This document shows positions 1 through 7,649 of a DNA stretch of 35,787 bases, piece after piece. The notes below the pieces were generated by a model that was given only the letters and a program-made list of their open reading frames with translations, searched no databases and was not told where the DNA came from. The position numbers were made by a program, and so were the translations under genes. Numbering within the stretch: position 1 is the stretch's first letter; each line of letters starts with the position of its first letter. Source of the stretch: Geodermatophilaceae bacterium (GTDB lineage: Bacteria > Actinomycetota > Actinomycetes > Mycobacteriales > Geodermatophilaceae); contig JACCTY010000136.1 of the NCBI GenBank assembly GCA_013812145.1, positions 1 to 35,787 of the forward strand. Reading direction: 5' to 3'.

Positions 1-153
1 GAGTTCCCGGCGATCGAGGAGATCATGGCCCCGATCAGCGAGGCGCTCACCGACGAGGAGATCACCGCGCTGAACGCCCTGGTCGACGTCGATGGCGAGA
101 CCGAAGAGGACGTCGCCCGGCAGTGGATGGAGGACAACGGCTTCGTCGGCTAG
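1..153 (+). CDS. Glycine betaine/choline ABC transporter substrate-binding protein, C-terminal end (partial)
   Basis: Only the last 50 codons are inside the window, in frame from base 1 to the TAG at 151-153. The peptide contains APISEALTDEE, NALVDVDGE and EDVARQWM, and ends NGFVG. This pattern of a predicted final helix, then 'L..LN..VDVDGE..E.VA..W' is typical of the C-terminus of OpuAC/ProX-type periplasmic or lipid-anchored binding proteins that capture glycine betaine or choline for an ABC importer. The rest of the gene and any permease or ATPase partners lie upstream, so substrate specificity cannot be judged. The family call rests on a short C-terminal match and is moderate. Confidence 0.65.
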   Translation, partial: EFPAIEEIMAPISEALTDEEITALNALVDVDGETEEDVARQWMEDNGFVG

Positions 154-203
154 CAGCAGACCACGCTTCAATCGGCTAGGCCCCGACGGAGCACCACTTC
201 GTT

Positions 204-248
204 GACGTCCGTACGTTTGGCTGCCATGCCAGCCAGACGTACGGACGT
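204..248. promoter_or_regulatory. Near-perfect 18-bp inverted repeat before the nitrilase gene
   Basis: Bases 205-222 and 231-248 are reverse complements with one mismatch (T217 opposite G236, a wobble in RNA), around an 8-base centre. The arms read ACGTCCGTACGT then TTGGCT. The right arm ends 23 bases before the start at 272 and is followed by a strong Shine-Dalgarno GGAAAGGA (259-266). There is no T-run, so an operator or a 5' UTR hairpin is as likely as a terminator for the upstream transporter gene. Confidence 0.55.
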
Positions 249-271
249 AACGCTGTCCGGAAAGGACGTCG

Positions 272-1114
272 ATGCGAATTGCCGTTGCGCAGGTGGACTG
301 CGTCCTCGGTGACCTGCCCGCGAACATCGACATCGCCGCAAAGGCGATCGCCGCTGCCCGGGCCGACGGAGCCGAGCTGCTGGTATTCCCGGAACTCAAC
401 ATGTCTGGGTACTCGGTGGGTGAGGTGGAGGACGACCTCGGGATGCGGGCCGACGATCCGCGGTTGCGCCGGCTGGCCGAGGAGGCAGGCCCGATGGGCC
501 TACTTGTCGGCTTCTGCGAGGACGGCGCCGGCGTCCACACCTACAACAGTGCGGCGTATTTCCAGGACGGCCGGCTCCTGCACGTGCACCGCAAGCTGTA
601 CCTCCCGACGTATGACATCTTCGAGGAACGCAAGCACTTCAGCCCTGGCCAGCAGATGCGCGCCTTTGACACCTCGCAGGGCCGGTCCGCGATCCTGACC
701 TGCAACGACGCCTGGCAGCCGCAGCTGGCCTTCCTTGCCGTCCAGGACGGCGCCCGGATCCTGCTCGTTCCGACCAGCAGCGCGCAGAGCCGCTTCCCCC
801 AGCGTTACGACTCCCCGACGTACTGGCGGGACATCACGACGTTCTACGCCCGGATGTTCCAGGTCTATGTGGTGTTCGCCAACCGGGTCGGCGTGGAGGG
901 GCCGCTGCACTTCTGGGGCGGTTCGCACGTGGTGGACCCCTGGGGTGGGGTCGTCGACGAGGCGCCGCTGGATGAGGTGTCGGTGCTGACCGTGGACATC
1001 GACCTGGCCAGCGTCCGGCGACGGCGGCGGGAGGTCCCGCTGGTCAAGGAGGCTCGCCTGGCCATGGTGCTGCGCGAGGTGCAGCGACTCGTCGAGGAGG
1101 GCGGCGACCTATGA
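272..1114 (+). CDS. Carbon-nitrogen hydrolase (nitrilase superfamily)
   Basis: This 280-residue protein has the nitrilase-superfamily layout. The catalytic triad is visible as Glu41 (FPELNMSGY), Lys108 (HRKLYLPTY) and Cys144 (LTCNDAWQP). The family hydrolyses non-peptide C-N bonds in amides, carbamoyl compounds or nitriles through a Cys thioester; the length and an N-terminus beginning MRIAVAQVD resemble amidases more than true nitrilases. The substrate cannot be read from sequence. The cysteine context CNDAW differs from the common CYDxRFPE context. The start is ATG at 272 with GGAAAGGA just upstream. The gene follows a betaine-type transporter but is separated from it by a large inverted repeat, and its 3' end overlaps the convergent DedA gene by 6 bases. 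Confidence 0.9.
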   Translation: MRIAVAQVDCVLGDLPANIDIAAKAIAAARADGAELLVFPELNMSGYSVGEVEDDLGMRADDPRLRRLAEEAGPMGLLVGFCEDGAGVHTYNSAAYFQDGRLLHVHRKLYLPTYDIFEERKHFSPGQQMRAFDTSQGRSAILTCNDAWQPQLAFLAVQDGARILLVPTSSAQSRFPQRYDSPTYWRDITTFYARMFQVYVVFANRVGVEGPLHFWGGSHVVDPWGGVVDEAPLDEVSVLTVDIDLASVRRRRREVPLVKEARLAMVLREVQRLVEEGGDL

Positions 1115-1774
1115 CTGGCCGGAGGACTGCTCGACGGAGCCGTCGAGGATGTCGCCGACCAAGGCGGGGCGCTCGCGGCGGCGTCGGCGGATCTCCAGTG
1201 CCACCACGACGATGACCACGATCCCGACGACCGGGATCGGGCCCAACCGCAAGTACTTCTCGACGGTCGGCAGCGAGGCGGCGAAGGCATAGCCCAGGGC
1301 GACGCAGCCGGCACCCCATAACAAGCCCCCGGCGGCGTTCCACGGCAAGAAGACCCGCCGGTAGGGCATCCGGGCCATCCCGGCCATGCTCGGCACCAAC
1401 GCGCGCAGTAGGGCGGTCGCGCGCCCGATGAACACCGCCTTGCCGCCGTGCCGCAGGAGGAAGGCATCCCCGGCGCTCCAGCGATGGGGACCGACCCACC
1501 TGCCCACCCGCGATCGCCGCAGTGCCGGGCCGAAGTGCCGGCCGAACTCGTACCCGACCGAATCGCCGGCGATGGCACAGACCACCGCGACGACGCCCAT
1601 CACCCAGACGTCCAGAACTCCCGCGTGCGCGAGAAACCCGCCGACCAGCAGGGCTGTCTCTCCCGGCAACACCATGCCGAGCAGGAAAGCCGCCTCGGCG
1701 AAGGCCAGCCCGCCGAGGAGCGCATAGAGCCACCATCCCCCGTGCGTCCCCAGTTCTTGGAGGAACTCCGTCAT
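1109..1774 (-). CDS. DedA family integral membrane protein
   Basis: This 221-residue, highly hydrophobic protein has DedA (SNARE-associated) signatures. It has an N-terminal acidic segment with LLGMVLPGET (about residues 31-40) and a C-terminal FIGRATALLRALVPSMAG followed by an FLPWNAAGGLLWG stretch. DedA proteins are polytopic inner-membrane proteins linked to proton-motive-force homeostasis, and some to lipid-carrier or phospholipid flipping; the exact substrate here is not predictable. The tail after the last membrane segment is basic (RRRRRERP). The start is ATG at 1774 with TGAGG two bases upstream. It lies 13 bases downstream of the MocR remnant on the same strand, so it may once have been its operon partner. 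The 3' end overlaps the nitrilase gene tail to tail. Confidence 0.88.
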   Translation of the reverse strand: MTEFLQELGTHGGWWLYALLGGLAFAEAAFLLGMVLPGETALLVGGFLAHAGVLDVWVMGVVAVVCAIAGDSVGYEFGRHFGPALRRSRVGRWVGPHRWSAGDAFLLRHGGKAVFIGRATALLRALVPSMAGMARMPYRRVFLPWNAAGGLLWGAGCVALGYAFAASLPTVEKYLRLGPIPVVGIVVIVVVALEIRRRRRERPALVGDILDGSVEQSSGQS

Positions 1775-1787
1775 GGCCTCAGCGTAT

Positions 1788-3171
1788 TCACCGGTCCGTC
1801 AGTCCGGTCATGTCGTCCAGAACGTTTCCCAGCACACGGATCCCACGGGTCAACGTGGGCTCGTCCTCGGCGCAGTACGTGAGCCGCAGGTGCGGGGCGG
1901 GTGGTTCACCCGCGTAGTACGGCGTACCGGCGGTGACGAGGACGCCGCGGACGGCGCAGCGCTGCGCTACTTCGAGGTCGCTGATCCCGTCCGGCAACCG
2001 CACCCAGAGGCTCAGGCCGCCCTCCGGTACCGCAGTCAGGTGCGCTCGTGGCAGGTGCTCGGCCACCGCCGCGATCATCGCGTCCCGACGCGACACCAGC
2101 GCGCGGCGCAGCCGCGACAGGTGCCGCGGCCAGGCGGCTGATGTGAGCAGGTCCAGCGCCGTCTCCTGCAGTGGCAGCGGCACGAAGAAGTCGTCGACGA
2201 CGCGCAGGCCCCGCATCCGCAGGGCCGCCGGCCCGCGCGCCGCGAGGGCTCCGATCCGCAGTCCCGGGGCGGCCGGCTTGGTCAGGGACATCAGGTGTAC
2301 GACGTTGCCGTGGCGATCGTCGCGGATCAGCGGCGGTGGGGGATCGGGGCGATAGGACAGCTGCCGGGCCCAGTCGTCCTCCAGCAGGAACGCGCCGGCG
2401 TCGTGCACGACGTCCAGCACCTCGCGCCGCCGGCTGGCGGCCAGGACGGTCCCGGTCGGGTTGGCGTACATCGGCTGGCAGCACACCAACCTCGCGCCGG
2501 TCATCGCCAGGGTCTCGGCCAGCAGGTCGGGCCGGATTCCAGCTGAGTCGGTGGCCACCGGGACGGGGCGCGGGCCGGCCGAACGGGCCAGCGCGAGCAG
2601 GCCGAAGTACGTCGGCGACTCGACCACCACCGTCCCGCCGATCGGCGTGAGCGCGCGCAGGCTGTGGACAGGCCGGCCTGCCCACCCGGGACGATCAGGA
2701 CGTCAGCGGGGGAGACGCCGATCCCGGTGGCCAGCGTCGCGCGGAGTTCTGCCAGGCCGGCCAGTGGCGCCCGATTCCACACGCCCGGCCGCCGCGCCCC
2801 CGGGCAAGCGCATCGGCCATCGCGCGGGTGGGCTGCAGGCTCGGGTCGAGGTAGCCGGTGGACAGCACGATCGCGCCGCTGTCGGGCAGCGCCACCTGCC
2901 GCATCAGATCCTCGGTGTCCACCGCTCGACCCTGCAGCGCGACGGTCTGCCAGCCGACGTCGATCGGCTGGGTCGCGGCGGAGCCGGCGGCCGCAGCGAC
3001 GAACGTGCCGCGCCCGGGCTCCGTCACGATGATGCCCTCGGCGCTCAGCTGGGCCAGCGCCCGGGACACGGTCACCGGTCCCACACCGTGCCGCGCGGCG
3101 AGTTCGCGCGTCGAGGGCAGCGGCTCACCGGCACTCCTGGCACGCACCTGGCGCCGGAGCTCGTCGGCCAC
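1788..3171 (-). pseudogene. MocR/PdxR-type regulator (GntR wHTH plus aminotransferase fold), two frameshifts
   Basis: Three consecutive minus-strand frames together spell one MocR-family regulator. Bases about 3171-2800 encode the GntR winged helix (PLPSTRELAARHGVGPVTVS, then GRGTFVA) and the linker. About 2790-2665 encode the start of the fold-type-I aminotransferase domain (VSPADVLIVPGGQAGLS). 2660-1788 encode the rest, including VESPTYFG, YANPTG, LLEDDWA and the PLP lysine context SLTKPAAPGLRIG. Joining these frames needs one missing base near 2796-2802 (a G/C-rich run) and one near 2660-2664. The best start is GTG at 3171, which lies inside the opposite-strand EamA coding region. MocR proteins usually use PLP to regulate vitamin B6 or amino-acid genes. 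Sequencing error is possible, but damage also clusters in the neighbours. Bases 2630-1788 could still be annotated as a 280-residue fragment. Confidence 0.8.
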
Positions 3172-4040
3172 TACCTGGTGTGGGGTTCGACGTACCTGGG
3201 CATCGCGTATGTCATCGAGACCCTGCCGCCACTGACCGCCATGGGCGGCCGGTTCGCCCTCGCCGGCCTCATCGTGCTGATCGCTGTCAGCATGCTCCGC
3301 GGCCGAACGGCGCTCGTCGCGACACCTGCTCAACTGGCGACTGCAGCGGCCTCCGGTGTCCTGCTCCTGCTCGGCGGAAACGGGCTCGTCGCGGTTGCGC
3401 AGCAGGGCGTCTCCTCGGGCCTCGCGGCGCTGCTCGTCGCCTGTGCGCCCCTTTGGGTCGTCGTCCTGCGCGCGCTGTTCGGGGACCGCCCCGCGCTGCC
3501 GACCGTCGGGGGCGTCCTCTTGGGCTCGTCGGCACCGCGGTGCTGCTGCTTCCCGGCGGTGGCGGCCGAACGGATCCGGCGTACGCCCTGCTGGTCGTGT
3601 TCGCCTCGCTCTCGTGGGCCGCCGGGGCGTTCCTGTCGACCCGGCGTCCGGTCCCGAAGGATCCCTTTCTGCTGACGTCTGTGCAGATGCTCGCCGGCGG
3701 TACGACGATGCTCGCCGTCGGGGCGGTAGCAGGGGACTGGGTCGGGCTGGACCTCGGCGAGGTCTCGCGGGCCTCCTGGATCGCGTTGGGTTACCTGGTC
3801 CTCTTCGGCTCCATCGTTGCGTTTACGGCGTTTGCCTGGCTGTTGCAGAACGCGCCGGTCTCCCAGGTCATGACCTACGCCTATGTCAATCCCGTCGTGG
3901 CCGTCGCGCTGGGTGCATTGCTCCGTGACGAGGAGGTCACCGGGACGGTCCCCGCCGGCGGCGCGATCATCGTGGCCGCGGTCGCCGTCGTGGTCAGTGT
4001 CGAGGGCCGTCGCCGCAGCTCGGTCGCGGCGGCGCGCTAG
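3148..4040 (+). pseudogene. EamA/DMT-superfamily transporter, frameshifted and lacking a clear start
   Basis: The first part (about 3163-3520) encodes EamA hallmarks: VWGSTYLGIAYVIETLPP, then RFALAGLIVL and a second half-helix series ending GVLLG. From about 3522 homology continues in the next frame (LVGTAVLLLPGG through AWLLQNAPVSQVMTYAYVNP) to TAG at 4038-4040. Restoring one G to the GGG at 3521-3524 rejoins the frames. EamA proteins are ten-helix drug/metabolite exporters. No ATG stands before the first helix; the first in-frame GTG (3178) would cut into it. The upstream DNA is occupied by the MocR winged helix on the other strand, so the usual divergent intergenic region is missing. Start coordinate is approximate. 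Confidence 0.8.
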
Positions 4041-5050
4041 TAGCTCAGCGGGATGCGGAGCAGGGTGGCGTCGTTGTGGAAGCTCACCCAGACCGCGTCG
4101 AAGGCCACCAGGATGTCGCCGCCAGTACCGATCTCGGCGGAGATCTCCTCGATGATGGCGCCGGTTGCTGCGTCGAGGTGCTGCAGCGTCACGCCGCCCT
4201 TCCGCACCCAGATGCCCCCGGCGTCTGCGCTGATCCCGCCGTCGGTCCCGACACCACCATCGACCGTCGCGGTCACCGCGCTGGTTGCGAGGTCGACGCG
4301 GTAGCTCGCGACCGCGCCGCCCACCCAGAGCGCGCCGGGCACCTCGACGGCCACCCGCGCTCTGTCGAGCCCTTCCACCAGGCGGCCGGCAACGCCTCGA
4401 TCGGGATCGACCTCGACGGCCGCGTTGTCGACGGCGCTGACCACCCACACGCCGTCGGAACCGAGCGCTAGGTCGGTACCCCGGATGGGCAGGGGGATGG
4501 GCTCGCCCGGTGCGTTGGTGTTCAGGTCGATGCCGACCATGGAACTGCCGTCTCCGAGGAGAACCCACACCCGGCCGAAACCGATGATCAGGTGTCCCTG
4601 TTCGTAGGCCTTGGTTGTCGCCACCCGGGCCTCGATGTCGCCGGTAGTCGGATCGAGGCGAAACAGTTCAGAGCGCTCGTCCGCGCCGGAACACGCCCAC
4701 AGACTCCCGTCAGCGGCGCCTAGCCCTTGGCACCGATGTCCGGTCAGTTCGATCGAGCTGAGCACTGCCCCGGTCGCCGGGTCGAGCACGTCCACGCCAC
4801 CCTCGTCGCGCATGATGTAGACGTGCTCGTCGTCGGCCGCGAGCCAGTCGGGCCCACCGGGTATCCGGATCGAGATCGCCTCCCGATTGCCGATCTGCAC
4901 TGTCTGGGCACTGTCCCGGGCCGAATCCGTGTGCGCCGCCGCGGAGGACGCGCTCCCATCGAGGTCGGTCGAGGGCGAACCACCGTCGCAGGCGACACTC
5001 GAGAACAGCAAGCCAGCAACCGCCAACAACCGACATAGCCGTTGTTGCAT
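4037..5050 (-). CDS. Putative lipoprotein with a beta-propeller (Vgb/NHL-like) domain
   Basis: This 337-residue protein begins MQQRLCRLLAVAGLLF and has a probable lipobox at SSVAC (Cys21), so it is predicted to be exported and lipid-anchored. The mature part is a chain of about seven repeats with patterns such as 'DVLDPATGAVLSSIEL', 'FRLDPTTGDIEARV', 'GFGRVWVLLGDGSSMVGIDL' and 'AFDAVWVSFHNDATLLRI', resembling virginiamycin-B-lyase/NHL or YVTN-type propellers. No catalytic function can be assigned; ligand binding or an extracytoplasmic sensor role is possible. ATG at 5050 was chosen because GGAGGG (complement of 5055-5060) precedes it; the open frame reaches 5449 but that extension is arginine-rich and untypical. 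It is divergent from the sensor kinase gene, so it may have been its accessory or target. Its stop overlaps the EamA stop in a shared CTAG. Confidence 0.75.
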   Translation of the reverse strand: MQQRLCRLLAVAGLLFSSVACDGGSPSTDLDGSASSAAAHTDSARDSAQTVQIGNREAISIRIPGGPDWLAADDEHVYIMRDEGGVDVLDPATGAVLSSIELTGHRCQGLGAADGSLWACSGADERSELFRLDPTTGDIEARVATTKAYEQGHLIIGFGRVWVLLGDGSSMVGIDLNTNAPGEPIPLPIRGTDLALGSDGVWVVSAVDNAAVEVDPDRGVAGRLVEGLDRARVAVEVPGALWVGGAVASYRVDLATSAVTATVDGGVGTDGGISADAGGIWVRKGGVTLQHLDAATGAIIEEISAEIGTGGDILVAFDAVWVSFHNDATLLRIPLSY

Positions 5051-5194
5051 TATTCCCTCCCGGATCAGATGAATGGAGACCGTAGGAGGACGAACGGCGA
5101 CGACGCACCGGAGTGATCCCCCAAGCCCCTGAGGGTTTTCCCTGTGGGTGGCCGTTCTCCGATGTGTCAGCATCGTCGGGCGGGAGGTACGTCG

Positions 5195-5892
5195 ATGGCG
5201 GCACGTGTGCTCAGTGGTGTTGCTGCGGTCGCCTTCGCGCTCGTCACGGTCACGGTCGGGGTCAGTCAGGGTGCGCCGCTGCGCTTCCTGTTGTTGGACA
5301 CCCTGTTGGGGCTGACCTTCATCGCAGCCGGGATGGTGTGGCCTGGCGACGGCGGCCCGACGTCCTGACCGGTCCCGCCCTGACGCTGTGCGCCGGCCTG
5401 TGGTTCGTCGGCAGCTACGCCCCCACCGGCATCGGGTGGCTGGCGGCACTTGGCTTCTCGTTCGAGCGCTACTACGACCTTGTGCTCGCCGGGCTGGTAC
5501 TCACCTTTCCGGGCACGCGGCTGGATCGACTCGCCCGCCTGATCGTCGCTGCCCTGGCCGCCAGCATGCTCGTCCGGAGTCTGACCCGGCTCCTGGTCCT
5601 CGATCCGCCGGTCTTGCTTTCCGACTGTGCCGGGTGTCCGTCGAACCCGTTCGCCGTCGCACCCAACGCGACGCTGCTGGAGTCGGTGGAGACGGTGACA
5701 GGAACGGTGATCGTGGCTTGCTTCGCCACCATCATCGGCCTGGTCCTCCGCCGCTGGCGGGCTGCCTCGTCACCGTCGCGGCGCATCCTCTGGCCGGTGC
5801 TCCTGGCAGGTGGAGTGGCGGCGGCGGCGGCTGCCTACCAGAACGCCGACCTCCTTGCATCGGTGACCGTCGACCGCCCGCTCCTCACCTAG
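5195..5892 (+). pseudogene. Broken membrane-sensor half of the histidine kinase
   Basis: ATG at 5195, preceded by GGGAGG, opens a hydrophobic reading frame (MAARVLSGVAAVAFALVTV...LLLDTLLGLTFIAAG) that terminates at 5368. The family-typical continuation, AWRRRPDVLTGPAL, then WFVGSYAPTG and FSFERYYDLVLAGLVLTFPG, lies in the next frame from about 5341. One base is missing near 5335-5345. That frame then runs to a TAG at 5890-5892. The same frame continues past the TAG, without another stop, into the transmitter of the following entry. Multi-helix sensors fused to a HisKA_3 transmitter are common in actinobacteria, so this is read as the N-terminal half of one kinase gene (5195-6969) carrying a frameshift and a nonsense codon. 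Confidence 0.75.
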
Positions 5893-5910
5893 GACGATCC
5901 TTGGATCGAG

Positions 5911-6969
5911 GTGGAAGCGTGGTTGTTGTTCGCCGCTCGTGCGCTCATTCCGATCGGGTTCGTCGTCGGTGTCTTTCGGCTGCGGGCCCCGCACGGCCCG
6001 GCTGCGCGGCTAGCGGTGGAGTTCGGTACCGATCGGGAGCCGCCCGAGCGGATCGAGGCGACGCTCAGGCAGGCCTTGGCCGATCCGACTGTCGAGGTAC
6101 GGCGCTGGGACGCCGAGCGATCGCTGTGGACCGACGAACGGGGAGTGCCCGTGCCGCCTCCGCAGGATAAGCCAGACGACGGCCGCTCGATCCTCATGTT
6201 GGAGCGGAGGGGAAAGCCGGTCGCTGCTGTCGTGCACGATGCTGTGTTGCTCGAAGACCCAGGACTGATCGCATCGGTCGGCGCCGTGCTGCGGTTGAGC
6301 ATGGAAAATGACCGGCTGAACGCGCAGGTGCAGCGCCAACTCGGGGAGGTACATGCCTCCCGCGCCCGCATTCTCGCAGCAGGGGATGAGGAGCGTCGCC
6401 GGATCGAGCGCGACCTGCACGACGGGGCGCAGCACCGGCTGCTGGGAATTTCGATGAGCCTGCAGGACGTGCGCGCACACGCCCGGGGTGTTGGCGCCTC
6501 CGATGTCCTGCTGCAGCATCTCGACGCCGTTGCGGTGGAACTCCGGGAGGCGATGCGCGAGATGCGTGAGCTGGCTCGGGGTATTCACCCAGCCGTGCTC
6601 ACCAACGAGGGGCTGGAGCCGGCCGTTCGAACGCTCGCACGTCGATGCACCGTGCCGGTCGAGCTCCGCATCGACCTAAACGGCCGGCTCCCTGCCGCCG
6701 TGGAGACCGCCGCGTACTACGTCGTCGCGGAGGGCCTCACCAACGTGGCTCGACATTCCTGGGCATCGCATTCGTGCGTACGACTGAGCCTCGACGGGGG
6801 TGCTCTGACGATCGAGGTCAGCGACGACGGATCCGGCGGAGCAAGTCTCGCGATCGGGTCCGGCCTGCGCGGACTGGGTGACCGGGTGGCCGCGCTGGAT
6901 GGGGCAATGACCGTGACGAGTCCGACGTCAGGGGGGACATGGCTACGCGCCGAGATACCTCGACGGTGA
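5911..6969 (+). CDS. Sensor histidine kinase, HisKA_3/NarL type, transmitter portion (probable remnant of a disrupted gene)
   Basis: This frame, opened by GTG at 5911, is in register with the membrane region before the TAG at 5890. It keeps one last hydrophobic helix (AWLLFAARALIPIGFVVGVF, residues 3-22) and a linker with a weak GAF-like region. The dimerisation/phosphoacceptor motif follows at RRRIERDLHDGAQHRL, with His170, then an HATPase_c domain with N-box Asn278 (VVAEGLTNVARHS) and G-box DDGSGG (305-310). Such kinases autophosphorylate and pass phosphate to NarL/LuxR regulators such as the one overlapping its 3' end by 31 bases. The GTG has no good Shine-Dalgarno, so independent translation is doubtful, although the catalytic core itself is intact. 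Confidence 0.65.
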   Translation: MEAWLLFAARALIPIGFVVGVFRLRAPHGPAARLAVEFGTDREPPERIEATLRQALADPTVEVRRWDAERSLWTDERGVPVPPPQDKPDDGRSILMLERRGKPVAAVVHDAVLLEDPGLIASVGAVLRLSMENDRLNAQVQRQLGEVHASRARILAAGDEERRRIERDLHDGAQHRLLGISMSLQDVRAHARGVGASDVLLQHLDAVAVELREAMREMRELARGIHPAVLTNEGLEPAVRTLARRCTVPVELRIDLNGRLPAAVETAAYYVVAEGLTNVARHSWASHSCVRLSLDGGALTIEVSDDGSGGASLAIGSGLRGLGDRVAALDGAMTVTSPTSGGTWLRAEIPRR

Positions 6970-7610
6970 TCGTCGCTGACGACTCTGCCGTGGTCCGGGA
7001 GGGTGTCACCCGCATCCTGACCAGCGGCGGTTTCGAGGTCGCGGGACAAGCGCGCAGCGCCGACGAACTGCTCGACCTGGTGGCCAGGGAACCACCAGCC
7101 CTCGTTGTCGTCGACATTCGGATGCCGCCTGCCCAGAACGCCGGTTTGCTGGCTGCAGAGCGCATCCGCGAACGCTATGGCCGGCAGGTGGGCGTCCTCG
7201 TGTTGTCGCAGTACCTGGAGCCGGCTTACGCGCTGCGCCTCTTGGGGGCAGGGGTCGACGGTGTCGGGTACCTGCTCAAGGACCGCGTCGCCGAGTCGAG
7301 GGAGCTCGTCGACGGCGCACGCCGGGTAGTGGCGGGCGGTTCGGCGATCGACCCCGACGTCGTCGCCGAACTCGTCCGCAACACACGAGGTGCCGATCGG
7401 CTGGCCAGGCTGGCGCCACGGGAGCGGGCGGTCCTCGCCGCCATGGCCGAAGGACGATCCAACCGGTCGATCGCAGAACGGCTGCACCTGTCCGTCAAGA
7501 CCGTCGAGGGTCTGTCTGCTGGTCTCTTCGACAAGCTCGAACTGCAGCCACGACCTGATGACAATCGCCGCGTCCTCGCCGTGCTCGCCTATCTCGACCA
7601 CAGCGACTAG
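6939..7610 (+). CDS. NarL/LuxR-family two-component response regulator
   Basis: The 223-residue protein has a receiver domain with the acidic pair Asp14-Asp15 (IVADDSAVVREG), phosphoacceptor Asp59 (VVVDIRMPP) and Lys114 (YLLKDRV). A C-terminal LuxR-type helix-turn-helix follows (LAPRERAVLAAMAEGRSN, then SIAERLHLSVKTVEG). The C-terminal tail, DDNRRVLAVLAYL, is typical of actinobacterial NarL-family regulators paired with HisKA_3 kinases. ATG at 6939 lies within the kinase gene and is preceded by a GGGGGG Shine-Dalgarno (6932-6937), so translation can be independent of the damaged kinase. With its kinase apparently broken, it may now be phosphorylated by another kinase or by small phosphodonors, or act unphosphorylated. 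Confidence 0.92.
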   Translation: MATRRDTSTVIVADDSAVVREGVTRILTSGGFEVAGQARSADELLDLVAREPPALVVVDIRMPPAQNAGLLAAERIRERYGRQVGVLVLSQYLEPAYALRLLGAGVDGVGYLLKDRVAESRELVDGARRVVAGGSAIDPDVVAELVRNTRGADRLARLAPRERAVLAAMAEGRSNRSIAERLHLSVKTVEGLSAGLFDKLELQPRPDDNRRVLAVLAYLDHSD

Positions 7611-7619
7611 GTACCCGGG

Positions 7620-7642
7620 CTGTCGGTGGCGCCTGGCACCAT
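7620..7642 (+). promoter_or_regulatory. RecA-NDp/PafBC-type damage promoter of ycaQ
   Basis: CTGTCGGTG (7620-7628), an 8-base spacer and CACCAT (7637-7642) match the mycobacterial TTGTCRGTG-N8-TAnnnT element except for the first base and the first -10 base. The 9-mer is identical to the one before recA in this window. GTG at 7650 begins 7 bases after the -10, which implies a leaderless mRNA. The assignment is by motif only. Confidence 0.65.
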
Positions 7643-7649
7643 CGCTGTC

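Noticed and set aside
5051-5449. Longer N-terminus for the propeller lipoprotein (start at 5449)
   Set aside because: It would bury the signal peptide and lipobox inside an Arg-rich shadow of the kinase gene; ATG 5050 has a strong Shine-Dalgarno.
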